From Chloroflexota bacterium (GTDB taxonomy: Bacteria > Chloroflexota > Dehalococcoidia > Bin125): 37,885 nt of DNA. The stretch is from positions 1 through 37,885 of the forward strand of contig VXQT01000034.1 in the NCBI GenBank assembly GCA_009838915.1, read 5' to 3'. The notes beneath the pieces are model-generated. The model worked only from the letters and a program-made list of their open reading frames with translations. It ran no database searches and was not told the DNA's origin. Shown here piece by piece: positions 23,159 through 30,697 of the stretch; position 1 is the first letter of the stretch, and the number at the start of each line of letters is the position of its first letter. A program made the translations under genes and the position numbers.

Positions 23159-24259
23159 TCACAGCCACGGTTCGATCGTCACGTTGATCGCCGGCTCCGC
23201 CGTTTCGCCCGCCAGCGTGTCGATCGCTGCTGCCGCCTCGTCAAGCGCAAAGGCGTGGCTGTGCAGCCGATCCAGCGGAAATCGCCCCGAGCGAATCGTG
23301 TCGATCGCCTGGACAAAGGACTCATGGTCGACGCCGAGTACTCCACGAACCGTGAGATGACGGGTGACGATGTCGTCGGAGTCAAACTCGGCAACGCGCC
23401 GGCCGCCCTTGAGCCCGGCCAAGATCACGTTGCCGCCGCGCCGCGCCATCTTCATCGCATCCGAGACCGGATCAGTCGCATACGGCGTCACGTCCACCAC
23501 CACGTCGGCGCCGCGCCCGTCGGTCGCCTCAAGCACACGCTCGACGACCGGATCGACATCCGCGACCAGCGTGAGGTCGGCGCCAAACTCACGTGCCAGC
23601 GACAGCTTGTGCTCGTCGCGCGCGAGTCCGGTCGCAATAATCATGCCTGCGCCCGCGGCGCGGGCCGCGATGATCGAGCACAACCCTCGCTGACCCGATC
23701 CAAGCACGACCACCGTCTGGCCGACCTGCAGCTCCGCGGCGTTGACCGCCCAGGCGAATCCTGCGCCCAACGGGTTGTACAGCGCCGCCAGCCGGGGCGG
23801 CATGTCGTCGGGCATTCGGTGCATCACGGTCGCCGGATGCAGGTACAGGTACTCGGCGTATCCGCCCCAGAGCGACGGCGCGCGCGAGGTCAGGGTGTAG
23901 CCGATGCCTGCGCCGTCGCTGCATTGCCGACCCTCGAGGCACTGCTTGCAGCGGCCGCAGCGCACGCCGGGCTCGACCGCGACCAGGTCCCCTGCGTCGA
24001 CGCCCCAGCGCTCACGCGCTCGCTGGCCCAGGGCCGCAATCCGGCCGACCGGTTCGTGGCCGGGGATGACTGGGACGCGCGGCGAAAAGTCGCCGTTGTA
24101 TTGCTCGTAGTCGGACCCGCAGATACCGCAGACTTCCATCCGCAGCAGGCCGTCGTCAGGGCCGAGCTCAGGGATGGGGAACGTCTGCATCTCCAGCTCG
24201 CGCACACCAGTCAGGACCATCGCGCGGGCGGAGTCGGGAAGATCTGCCATGTCGGGCAT
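23159..24259 (-). CDS. Zinc-binding alcohol dehydrogenase-like protein (MDR) with atypical catalytic-zinc segment
   Basis: The 366-residue MDR protein has VCGICGSDYEQY, PGHEPVGR and a Cys-rich structural lobe VRCGRCKQCLEGRQC. Its Rossmann motif is VVVLGSGQRGLCS, where GSGQRG replaces GAGPVG. The segment that normally reads EPL, carrying a zinc ligand or its neighbour, is YNPLG, so catalysis may differ from the tandem pair at 11190-13293. ATG 24259 was preferred because AGGA lies 8 nt upstream and overlaps the preceding stop; ATG 24280 is in frame but has no ribosome site. It is probably co-transcribed with the SDR immediately upstream. Confidence 0.85.
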   Translation of the reverse strand: MPDMADLPDSARAMVLTGVRELEMQTFPIPELGPDDGLLRMEVCGICGSDYEQYNGDFSPRVPVIPGHEPVGRIAALGQRARERWGVDAGDLVAVEPGVRCGRCKQCLEGRQCSDGAGIGYTLTSRAPSLWGGYAEYLYLHPATVMHRMPDDMPPRLAALYNPLGAGFAWAVNAAELQVGQTVVVLGSGQRGLCSIIAARAAGAGMIIATGLARDEHKLSLAREFGADLTLVADVDPVVERVLEATDGRGADVVVDVTPYATDPVSDAMKMARRGGNVILAGLKGGRRVAEFDSDDIVTRHLTVRGVLGVDHESFVQAIDTIRSGRFPLDRLHSHAFALDEAAAAIDTLAGETAEPAINVTIEPWL

Positions 24260-24269
24260 GCTCAGCGTC

Positions 24270-25145
24270 CTAGCGCTCATCGATCAGCGGCTGCAGCCGC
24301 GCGGTGCGCTCCATGCCGGCCTGCATGTGACGCGCCCGCTCCTGGCCGATCTCCGACTCCGGATCCTCCATCAGCCGTCCCCCGGCCGCGTTGCGGATGC
24401 CGCCGTCCATCAGCAGGTAGCTGCCGGTCATGAAGTCGGCGTCGGGGCCGACCAGGAACGAGATTAGACCGGCGATGTCGGACGGCCGTCCTTCACGTCC
24501 CAGTGGTGTCGAGGCTTCCAGCGCCGTGCGAATCGGTCCGCCTTCATCACCGGCAAGGGCATGCGCCAGCGGCGTGTCGATTACCCCCGGACCGATCGCG
24601 TTGATGTTGATCCCGTGCGGTCCGAGGTCGGCGGCCCAGCCGCGGACCATCATCGCCACGCCGGCCTTGGTCGCCGAGTAGCTCCACATCAACTCGTTGG
24701 TGCTCAGCGCGGCGAGCGACGAGATACAAACAATGCGGCCGCCGCTGCCGGCCGAAACCATCCGTTGCGCGGCGGCCTGCACGGTCAGGAAGACGCCGGT
24801 CAGGTTGATGTCGACCTGGTCCTGCCAGTCCTTGAGCTCCATCTCCAGCACCGAGCCGCCGCGACCGATGCCGGCGTTGGCCACCGCGATGTCGAGGCTG
24901 CCCAGCTCGGCGACACAGGCGTCGGCAGCGCTCTGGACTTGCTCTTTCGAGGCGACGTTGCAGCGGACGATGTGGGCCGAGCGGCCAAACTCGCGGACCA
25001 TCGAGGCGGTCTCCTCTGCCCCGTTGATGTCGATCTCGGCGATGCAGATGTCGGCGCCGTCGCGAGCCAGACGCACTGCCGTCCCCTGCCCGATGCCGCT
25101 GCCCGAACCGGTGATCAGCGCGACCTTGCCGGATAGATCGGCCAT
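24270..25145 (-). CDS. Short-chain dehydrogenase/reductase downstream of the ABC permeases
   Basis: The 291-residue classical SDR has TGSGSGIG at 12-19, NAG at 90-92, Ser142/143 and Tyr156-x-x-x-Lys160 in WSYSATK, plus a long C-terminal extension (GGRLMEDPESEIGQERARHM) beyond the usual 250 residues. Asp/Glu at the end of the second strand (IAEIDI) favours NAD(H). ATG 25145 was chosen for its GGAGG, about 6 nt upstream; the longer frame to 25409 overlaps the permease gene. It is 68 bp downstream of the last permease and directly upstream of a zinc dehydrogenase, so the two oxidoreductases may process an imported compound. Confidence 0.9.
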   Translation of the reverse strand: MADLSGKVALITGSGSGIGQGTAVRLARDGADICIAEIDINGAEETASMVREFGRSAHIVRCNVASKEQVQSAADACVAELGSLDIAVANAGIGRGGSVLEMELKDWQDQVDINLTGVFLTVQAAAQRMVSAGSGGRIVCISSLAALSTNELMWSYSATKAGVAMMVRGWAADLGPHGININAIGPGVIDTPLAHALAGDEGGPIRTALEASTPLGREGRPSDIAGLISFLVGPDADFMTGSYLLMDGGIRNAAGGRLMEDPESEIGQERARHMQAGMERTARLQPLIDER

Positions 25146-25213
25146 GCGTGCCTCCAATGCTCCGTCGCCGTGCCTCGGAGTAGAAGGTAGCGAAATCGCT
25201 GCCGACGCGAGGT

Positions 25214-26407
25214 TCAGACCAGCTCGTGTTCGTCCGACCACTCGAAACTGTCGGTGGAGTCCTCCGGCGCACCCGCAGGAGAGTCGGAACTCGGGCCGTG
25301 AGGCGTCAGCAGGTTCTTCAACCCACTGCCGAAGGCGTAGTGGCCCAACAACAGAGAAGTGAGCGCCAGACCAGACATCAGCGTCATCCAGGGCGCAGCG
25401 AGCATCCACTGCCGCCCGTACGCGATCAGCACTCCCCAGCTGCCGGGCTCCGCTCCCAGACCGAGGAAGCTCAGCACCGCCTCGAAGAGCAGGGCGAGGA
25501 TCATCACGTCGCGGAACACGCGCACCAACGATGGCGCCCGTTCGCGCAGGAACGTCGGCAGCGAAGATGCGGCATCTGTCTCGGATCCTCGTTCGACCAG
25601 TTCACGCCAGACCAGAGGCAACGCGATCGCAGCCAACGGCAGCGTCAGTGCCCAGGTGCCTCCGTCGTGACCGAGCAGCACGAGCAGCAGCAGCACGATC
25701 GGAGGCAAGGCGAGCAGACCGTCGAGGACGCTCTTGATCGCCGCGCTGACTGCGCCGCCATGCCGCATTGGCGCCAGGACTCGACCCACTACCGCAACCA
25801 GCGCGCCGCCCGAGACGCCGAGCAGCGCAGCCAGAAGTCCGATCAACCAGCCCTGCCAGGCGAAGTCGACCACGGCGGCGTAGATGTCGTGGCCAACGCG
25901 ATCGGTGCCGAACCAGTGATTCCACGAAGGCGGCTTCAGCGCGGCTGGCATCAGGGGTCTTCTGCTGTCGCGAATCAGCCCGGTGTCGGCCTCGCGGAAG
26001 ACTCCATCCACCTCCTCGAGCCAGGGCCGTCTGCCCTCCAGGAGCAGCGGAATCAGCGTCTCGTCCCCGACCAGTGGTTGCACGAACTGCTGGATCAGCT
26101 CTTGCGCGCCGACGGCATCGGCGACGCCGCCGTAGACTTCCGGCGCGGCGAGCAACTCGCGCAACTCCCGGTTGGGGACGTCGGACGGCACGCCGTCTAG
26201 CGCCAGCGAGACCCGATAGTAGACAAACTCCGGATTGAGTTCCTGGAACACGTCAGCGCGGTCGTAACGGCCGACGCCGAGCCAGCCGCCGCCCGAGCCG
26301 ATTGCGCCGATGGCGAGCACCGACCAGAACAGCAGGACGAGCAGGCCCAACGCGCCGACCGGCTCACGACGAGCCAATCTCCACGCCCAGCGCAGCCGGG
26401 CATTCAT
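25214..26407 (-). CDS. DppC-like ABC permease, expanded loop, no EAA motif (pair 1)
   Basis: The 397-residue protein has the DppC layout: first TM helix around residues 17-38, then SGGGWLGVGRYD, an expanded extracytoplasmic loop of ~120 residues, WFGTDRVGHDIY, and further TM helices ending EAVLSFLGLGAEPGSWG. Compared with its two paralogues in this window it lacks the cytoplasmic loop with EAAR.G (ATPase docking). A shorter segment, GSETDAASSLPTFLRERAPS, replaces it. Its ATG overlaps the partner's TGA in ATGA. No binding protein is dedicated to this pair. It may be an uncoupled or regulatory permease-like subunit, or a decaying copy, but the frame and membrane helices are intact. Confidence 0.82.
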   Translation of the reverse strand: MNARLRWAWRLARREPVGALGLLVLLFWSVLAIGAIGSGGGWLGVGRYDRADVFQELNPEFVYYRVSLALDGVPSDVPNRELRELLAAPEVYGGVADAVGAQELIQQFVQPLVGDETLIPLLLEGRRPWLEEVDGVFREADTGLIRDSRRPLMPAALKPPSWNHWFGTDRVGHDIYAAVVDFAWQGWLIGLLAALLGVSGGALVAVVGRVLAPMRHGGAVSAAIKSVLDGLLALPPIVLLLLVLLGHDGGTWALTLPLAAIALPLVWRELVERGSETDAASSLPTFLRERAPSLVRVFRDVMILALLFEAVLSFLGLGAEPGSWGVLIAYGRQWMLAAPWMTLMSGLALTSLLLGHYAFGSGLKNLLTPHGPSSDSPAGAPEDSTDSFEWSDEHELV

Positions 26408-27846
26408 GCCGCCTGCTCCCGTCTTTCGAGCAACGCGCGCACGCCGTCGAGCATCAGGAACGACCAGACCAGGAACAGTGCGGTCACCGCGACGATTGCA
26501 ACGATTACCGGCGAGTCGGCCTGGTAGATGCGCTGCAACAGGAGCAGGCCGAGTCCGTTGATGTTGAAGAGCAGTTCCAGCACCAGGTTCAGGCCGACAA
26601 ACGCCGGCAGGTATATGCGCAGCGAGTCGACCAGGGCGCGCAATAGCGAACTCAGTTGGACCGGATCGGCGGCCTGGGTGAGCTGCCGCCGGATCGCCGT
26701 TGCGAACAGCCCGGCCAGCAGCAGACCGCCTGACAGCGCCGGAATCGAATACAGCGCGAAGAACTGTGACGCCGAGTCGGTGATGTTGCGGGCGTCCGGA
26801 TCCGTGATCGGAATGGTCCAGATACCGCCGTCGAACAGTCCATCCGGCGTGACCACGATGATCAGCAGTAAGGCGAGCCAAAACGAGGGCACGACAAATG
26901 CCACAGCAGACAACAACCGTCCAATACGTCTTGACTTGAATCCGGCGCGGCCAGCCGCAACGAGTCCCAATGGAATCCCGATGACGAGCGCCACGATCAG
27001 CGCAAACAGATTCAGTTGCGCGGTCTTGGCAAGTCCAGAGCGGAGCACTGCAAGCGACGGTTCCTGCGTCTGGAAGGATGCGCCAAAATCGAACCGGACC
27101 GTGTCCCAGAGGAAGGTCGCGTAGCGCTCGCCGAGCGATGCGGCGATGCCCAGTCTGTGCCGAATCGCCGCTTCGGTTATGCGCCCGATGGGCAAGATGA
27201 TCGGATCGCCGTGCCGCAGGATCGATTCAGCCGCCAGGCGGCCATCGGGATTGCCGACCGAACCCGGCGGATTGACTTCGAGCAGGTCCTCGGCCGTGAG
27301 CCGTCGAAGCGTCGCAAACTCGGCCACGCTGACTCCCTCGTGCAGCGTGAGCGTCGTTCCTTCGCGGGCATACGCGCGGCCGCCGATCGATGAGAACGTG
27401 ACGTCGGGATTTCGCGAGCGCAGCAGCGCAACTCCGTCATCTGCGTCCTCCCGCAGGACCACTCGATAGCGAACGGCCAGTTCGTCCAGCCATTCGCCGT
27501 CGAGCAGCACGACTCTCAGGTTCCGCGTCAGCGGCTCGTGAGCATCGAGGTTTGGATTGAGCGAGGCCAGGAGTCCAAGCGGCACTCCCTCGCGCTCAGC
27601 CACCTCGGCCAGGGTTGTTCCCAAGCCCGCGGACTTGGTGGTCGTTGTGACCGTGGCCTGACCGATCACCTCGTCAACTCGCTGGCCCGCGCCCTGGTTC
27701 TCCAGGTTGGCCAGTTTGACGGTCAGAAAGTCGGCGGGCGCGACCTTGGCGAGCAGGAAGAGGATCGAGAGCGCAACCCAAAGAGAGACCAGCGCCAGCG
27801 CGAGACGTGCCAGCAGCCTGCGCCGATCCTGGGCGGAGAGCCGCAT
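26404..27846 (-). CDS. DppB-like ABC permease with LysM-like loop, no EAA motif (pair 1)
   Basis: The 480-residue protein has TM1 at about 12-33, then a ~180-residue extracytoplasmic insert. The insert has a LysM-like module (~72-115, including LGTTLAEVAEREGVPLGLLA and NPNL) and a second (~166-217, including LTLHEGVSVAEFATLRRL and NPPG). DppB homology then resumes at RLGIAASLGERYATFLWDTV. The remaining helices follow, ending FNINGLGLLLLQRIYQAD. The conserved cytoplasmic segment of its paralogues, YVRTAWSKGLRER...HALRNA, is missing; about 19 residues are deleted there. It starts 9 bp after the pair 2 DppC stop, so it is part of the same transcription unit. Confidence 0.82.
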   Translation of the reverse strand: MRLSAQDRRRLLARLALALVSLWVALSILFLLAKVAPADFLTVKLANLENQGAGQRVDEVIGQATVTTTTKSAGLGTTLAEVAEREGVPLGLLASLNPNLDAHEPLTRNLRVVLLDGEWLDELAVRYRVVLREDADDGVALLRSRNPDVTFSSIGGRAYAREGTTLTLHEGVSVAEFATLRRLTAEDLLEVNPPGSVGNPDGRLAAESILRHGDPIILPIGRITEAAIRHRLGIAASLGERYATFLWDTVRFDFGASFQTQEPSLAVLRSGLAKTAQLNLFALIVALVIGIPLGLVAAGRAGFKSRRIGRLLSAVAFVVPSFWLALLLIIVVTPDGLFDGGIWTIPITDPDARNITDSASQFFALYSIPALSGGLLLAGLFATAIRRQLTQAADPVQLSSLLRALVDSLRIYLPAFVGLNLVLELLFNINGLGLLLLQRIYQADSPVIVAIVAVTALFLVWSFLMLDGVRALLERREQAA

Positions 27847-27855
27847 CCGCGAGCC

Positions 27856-29091
27856 TTATCGGCTGCCTCTGAGCCTGGGATCGAGCACGTCACGCAGGGC
27901 GTCGCCGAGCACATTGAAGCCGAACACCAACGAGGTCAAGGCCAGACCCGCCCACAGCGAAGTCCAGGGCGAGTAGACGATGAACTGCCGACCATCGGCG
28001 ATCATCTTGCCCCAGGACACGTCGAGCGTGCCCAGGCCGAGGAAACTCAGCGCCGCCTCGGCGAGGATGAACGCGCCGATGGTGATGGAGAAGATCACGA
28101 TTAGGGGCGCGAAGATGTTGGGCAGGATGTGAAATCCCATGATCCGTGTCGAGGTCGCGCCGATCGTCCGCGCCGCCTCGACATACGGCATCTCGCGAAT
28201 CTGGATCACGCTGCCGCGCACAATCCGGTTGGTGGGTGCCACTCCGAGCACCGAGAGCGCGATCGTCACCCACAGCGCAGAGGGATCGGTCGCCGCGGCC
28301 ATCAGCAACAGGAACACGATCGGCGGATAGGACTGGATTGCGTCCATGACGCGGTTAACGGCAAGGTCAACGGTGCCGCCCAGGGATCCGGCGATCAGGC
28401 CGACCAACGTACCCACGCCGACGCCGATCAAGGTGGCGAAGAAACCGATGTAGAGCGAGAGCCGCGCGCCCTCAAAGACTCGGGCAAAGAGATCGTGGCC
28501 GGCGCGATCGGTCCCGAACCAGTGTTGGCTCGACGGACCCAGCAACGACGAGGTGATCAAGGGATTGTCGGTGCCTGCGGCGAGCAGACTGTCGACGTCG
28601 GCGATCACACCGTCGTTGATCTCGATCTGTTCGGCCTCCAGCAAGGTGTCGAGCACCGTGCCTGCTTCGATCTCCGCCAGCGCGTACTCGACCATCTCGT
28701 GTTCGACGCCGGCGACGACGGCCGCGTCGCCGTAGGCCTCAGGGACTGCGATCAGGCTACGCAGCTCGGAATCGGAGAGATTGGCAGGTTGGCCGTCCAG
28801 CGCATTGGCGATCTTGTCGTCGGCGTACTTGACCGACGCGATCTCGAAGACGGTGCGGGAATCGTAGCGTCCAACGCCGAGCCAGCCGCCGCCGTCGCCG
28901 ACGGTACCGACCGCGATGAAGCTCCAGAAGAAGACGATGATCACGCCGGCCGCGCCCAGCCGCTTGCGCACCATGAAGTCGCGGAAGCCGCGCGTCAACC
29001 GGCGTGCGCCGGCACCGCGCTCGGGGCCGACCGCGGCCAATGAGTCGAGAGGGGCGCTGACGGCCGTTGGGTCCGGAGGCAGCTCACTCAT
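27856..29091 (-). CDS. DppC-like ABC permease with expanded extracytoplasmic loop (pair 2)
   Basis: The 411-residue inner-membrane subunit of a peptide/nickel-type importer has a cytoplasmic N-tail of ~45 residues, TM1 (GVIIVFFWSFIAVGTV), the signature DGGGWLGVGRYD, about 120 extra extracytoplasmic residues, then WFGTDRAGHDLFARV where DppC homology resumes. The ATPase-docking EAA motif is intact: YVEAARTIGATSTRI, followed by HILPN. The C-terminus DPRLRGSR is shared with the pair 3 copy. It starts 19 bp after its DppB partner. The extra loop is mostly predicted helical and acidic. I found no LysM pattern in it. Confidence 0.9.
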   Translation of the reverse strand: MSELPPDPTAVSAPLDSLAAVGPERGAGARRLTRGFRDFMVRKRLGAAGVIIVFFWSFIAVGTVGDGGGWLGVGRYDSRTVFEIASVKYADDKIANALDGQPANLSDSELRSLIAVPEAYGDAAVVAGVEHEMVEYALAEIEAGTVLDTLLEAEQIEINDGVIADVDSLLAAGTDNPLITSSLLGPSSQHWFGTDRAGHDLFARVFEGARLSLYIGFFATLIGVGVGTLVGLIAGSLGGTVDLAVNRVMDAIQSYPPIVFLLLMAAATDPSALWVTIALSVLGVAPTNRIVRGSVIQIREMPYVEAARTIGATSTRIMGFHILPNIFAPLIVIFSITIGAFILAEAALSFLGLGTLDVSWGKMIADGRQFIVYSPWTSLWAGLALTSLVFGFNVLGDALRDVLDPRLRGSR

Positions 29092-29110
29092 CGCGGTTCC
29101 ATTATCCCGA

Positions 29111-30592
29111 TCAGCTATAGCGGATGCGCGGGTCGATCAGCGCGTAGCTGATGTCGATGAGGATGTTGATCACGATCACGAACAGCGCCAGGAAAAACAC
29201 CATCGTCTGGATTACCGGGTTGTCGGCCTGGTAGATCCGCTGCAGCAGCGCCAGGCCGATTCCGGGAATGTTGAACAGCACCTCAAGGATGATGTTGCCG
29301 CCGACCAATGCGGCGAGCTGGAGCCCAAACACGCTGAGCACCGGAACCATTGCGTTGCGCAACGCATGGCGGCGGATCACCGCGCGCTCACGCAGGCCCT
29401 TGGACCAGGCGGTGCGCACGTAGTCCTGACGCAGCACCTCGAGCAGCTCGGAGCGCGTGATCCGCATCAGGCCGGCGCCGGCGGCAATCCCACCGGCGAC
29501 AGCGGGGATCGTGTAGAGCGCAAAGAACCCTTCAACAGACGAGAAGATGCTGCGCGCCTCCTCTTCCGCGAGCGGAATCGACCACAGCCCTCCTTCGAAC
29601 AGCGATCCGGGCGAAACGACGAAGATCAGCATCGTCGCGATCCAGAACGGCGGCGCGGCGAGGGCGAAGATCGCGAATCCGCGCAACAAGTAGTCGGGCG
29701 CCTGGTCCTGGCGCATCGCCGAGAAAATGCCCACCGGAAGCGCCACAATGATCGCAACGATCAACGCATAGATGTTCAGGTGCAGGGTCCGCGGCAGCGT
29801 CCGCAGGAAGATGTCCATGGACGGTTCGTTGGTCTGGAACGAGGGGCGGAACTGGAAGCGGATCGTGTCCCAGAGAAACTCCACGTACTGAACGCCGAGG
29901 GCTTTGTCGATTCCGAGCCGGTTCTTGATGCTGGCTTCGGTGATCTCACGCGTCGGCGAGATGAACGTCTCACCCGGGAACAGCGGCGTGTCCGGAGTCA
30001 GGTTGCCATCCTCGTTCGCCGGTGTGCCCTGGAGGTTGACGTTCATGTAGTCCTCTGGGCTTACCCGATTCACCGCCGCAAGCTCGCGCAACGTCGTGCT
30101 ATCGCGCAACGTGAGCGTGATGCCCGAGGGTGCATACGGCGCGCCTGCGTACGTGCCAAACTCGACGTCAGGATTGCGTTCCTGCAGCAACGCGACGCCG
30201 TCGTCAGTGTTCTCGGGTAACGCCAGCCTCGCCGTGCGCGAGATGCTGGACAGGAGCTGACCATCGATCACGATGATGGTCGAGCCCGGTCGAAGCTCTG
30301 AATCGGCGTTGAGATTGGGATTGACCGCGAGTAACTCGTCGACGGTGCCGCCGTAGTTCATCGCGACCGACGCCAGCGAGTCGCCGCCAACGACTCGGTG
30401 CAGCGTTTTCTCCACTTCATGCTCGCCGACGACGTCCGCCTCGATCTTGGTCGCGCCCGATGCCTCAAGGTTGGCCAGCTTGATCGTGACGTAGTCGCCG
30501 GGCAACAGATTGAGCCCGATAAACAGAAGTGAAATCACCAACCACAACGTCGGAATGACGAGCAGAATGCGGCGAATGATGTACTTCTGCAT
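29111..30592 (-). CDS. DppB-like ABC permease with LysM-like repeats in the first extracytoplasmic loop (pair 2)
   Basis: The 493-residue protein has TM1 at 9-30 and PGDYVTIKLANLE, then an insert of ~170 residues. The insert has a clear LysM-like module at 64-109 (LHRVVGGDSLASVAMNYGG, then VDELLAVNPNL and RPGSTIIV) and a second at ~157-210 (TLRDSTTLRELAAVNRVSPE, then DTPLFPGETF). DppB homology resumes at NRLGIDKALGVQYVEFLWDT. The EAA-type segment DYVRTAWSKGLRERAVIRRH is complete, so it should couple to an ATPase. No Shine-Dalgarno sequence is visible at the ATG; the gene lies 28 nt after a long hairpin that separates it from the binding-protein gene. Confidence 0.9.
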   Translation of the reverse strand: MQKYIIRRILLVIPTLWLVISLLFIGLNLLPGDYVTIKLANLEASGATKIEADVVGEHEVEKTLHRVVGGDSLASVAMNYGGTVDELLAVNPNLNADSELRPGSTIIVIDGQLLSSISRTARLALPENTDDGVALLQERNPDVEFGTYAGAPYAPSGITLTLRDSTTLRELAAVNRVSPEDYMNVNLQGTPANEDGNLTPDTPLFPGETFISPTREITEASIKNRLGIDKALGVQYVEFLWDTIRFQFRPSFQTNEPSMDIFLRTLPRTLHLNIYALIVAIIVALPVGIFSAMRQDQAPDYLLRGFAIFALAAPPFWIATMLIFVVSPGSLFEGGLWSIPLAEEEARSIFSSVEGFFALYTIPAVAGGIAAGAGLMRITRSELLEVLRQDYVRTAWSKGLRERAVIRRHALRNAMVPVLSVFGLQLAALVGGNIILEVLFNIPGIGLALLQRIYQADNPVIQTMVFFLALFVIVINILIDISYALIDPRIRYS

Positions 30593-30620
30593 GGTCGGCG
30601 CTTACGCGATCAACGAATGG

Positions 30621-30665
30621 GCGGAGCGAGGGGGCATCTGCGGTTCGCAGATGCCCCCTCTCCGC
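30621..30665 (-). terminator. Long stem-loop between binding-protein and permease genes (attenuator or mRNA stabiliser)
   Basis: GAGGGGGCATCTGCG, loop GTT, CGCAGATGCCCCCTC: a perfect 15-bp stem. It is extended by GCGGA/TCCGC after a 2-nt bulge. It starts 32 nt after the lipoprotein stop and ends 28 nt before the permease start. There is no U-run on the minus strand. In known binding-protein operons, such hairpins protect the upstream message or partly terminate transcription, raising binding-protein dosage. Confidence 0.7.
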
Positions 30666-30697
30666 GTTGATTGAGCTTCCCGGAACGAGGCCCTGTC

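Noticed and set aside
27900-29050. LysM modules in the DppC-like inserts
   Set aside because: The inserts look helical and acidic and do not show the GDTL/NP/PG pattern seen in the DppB copies.
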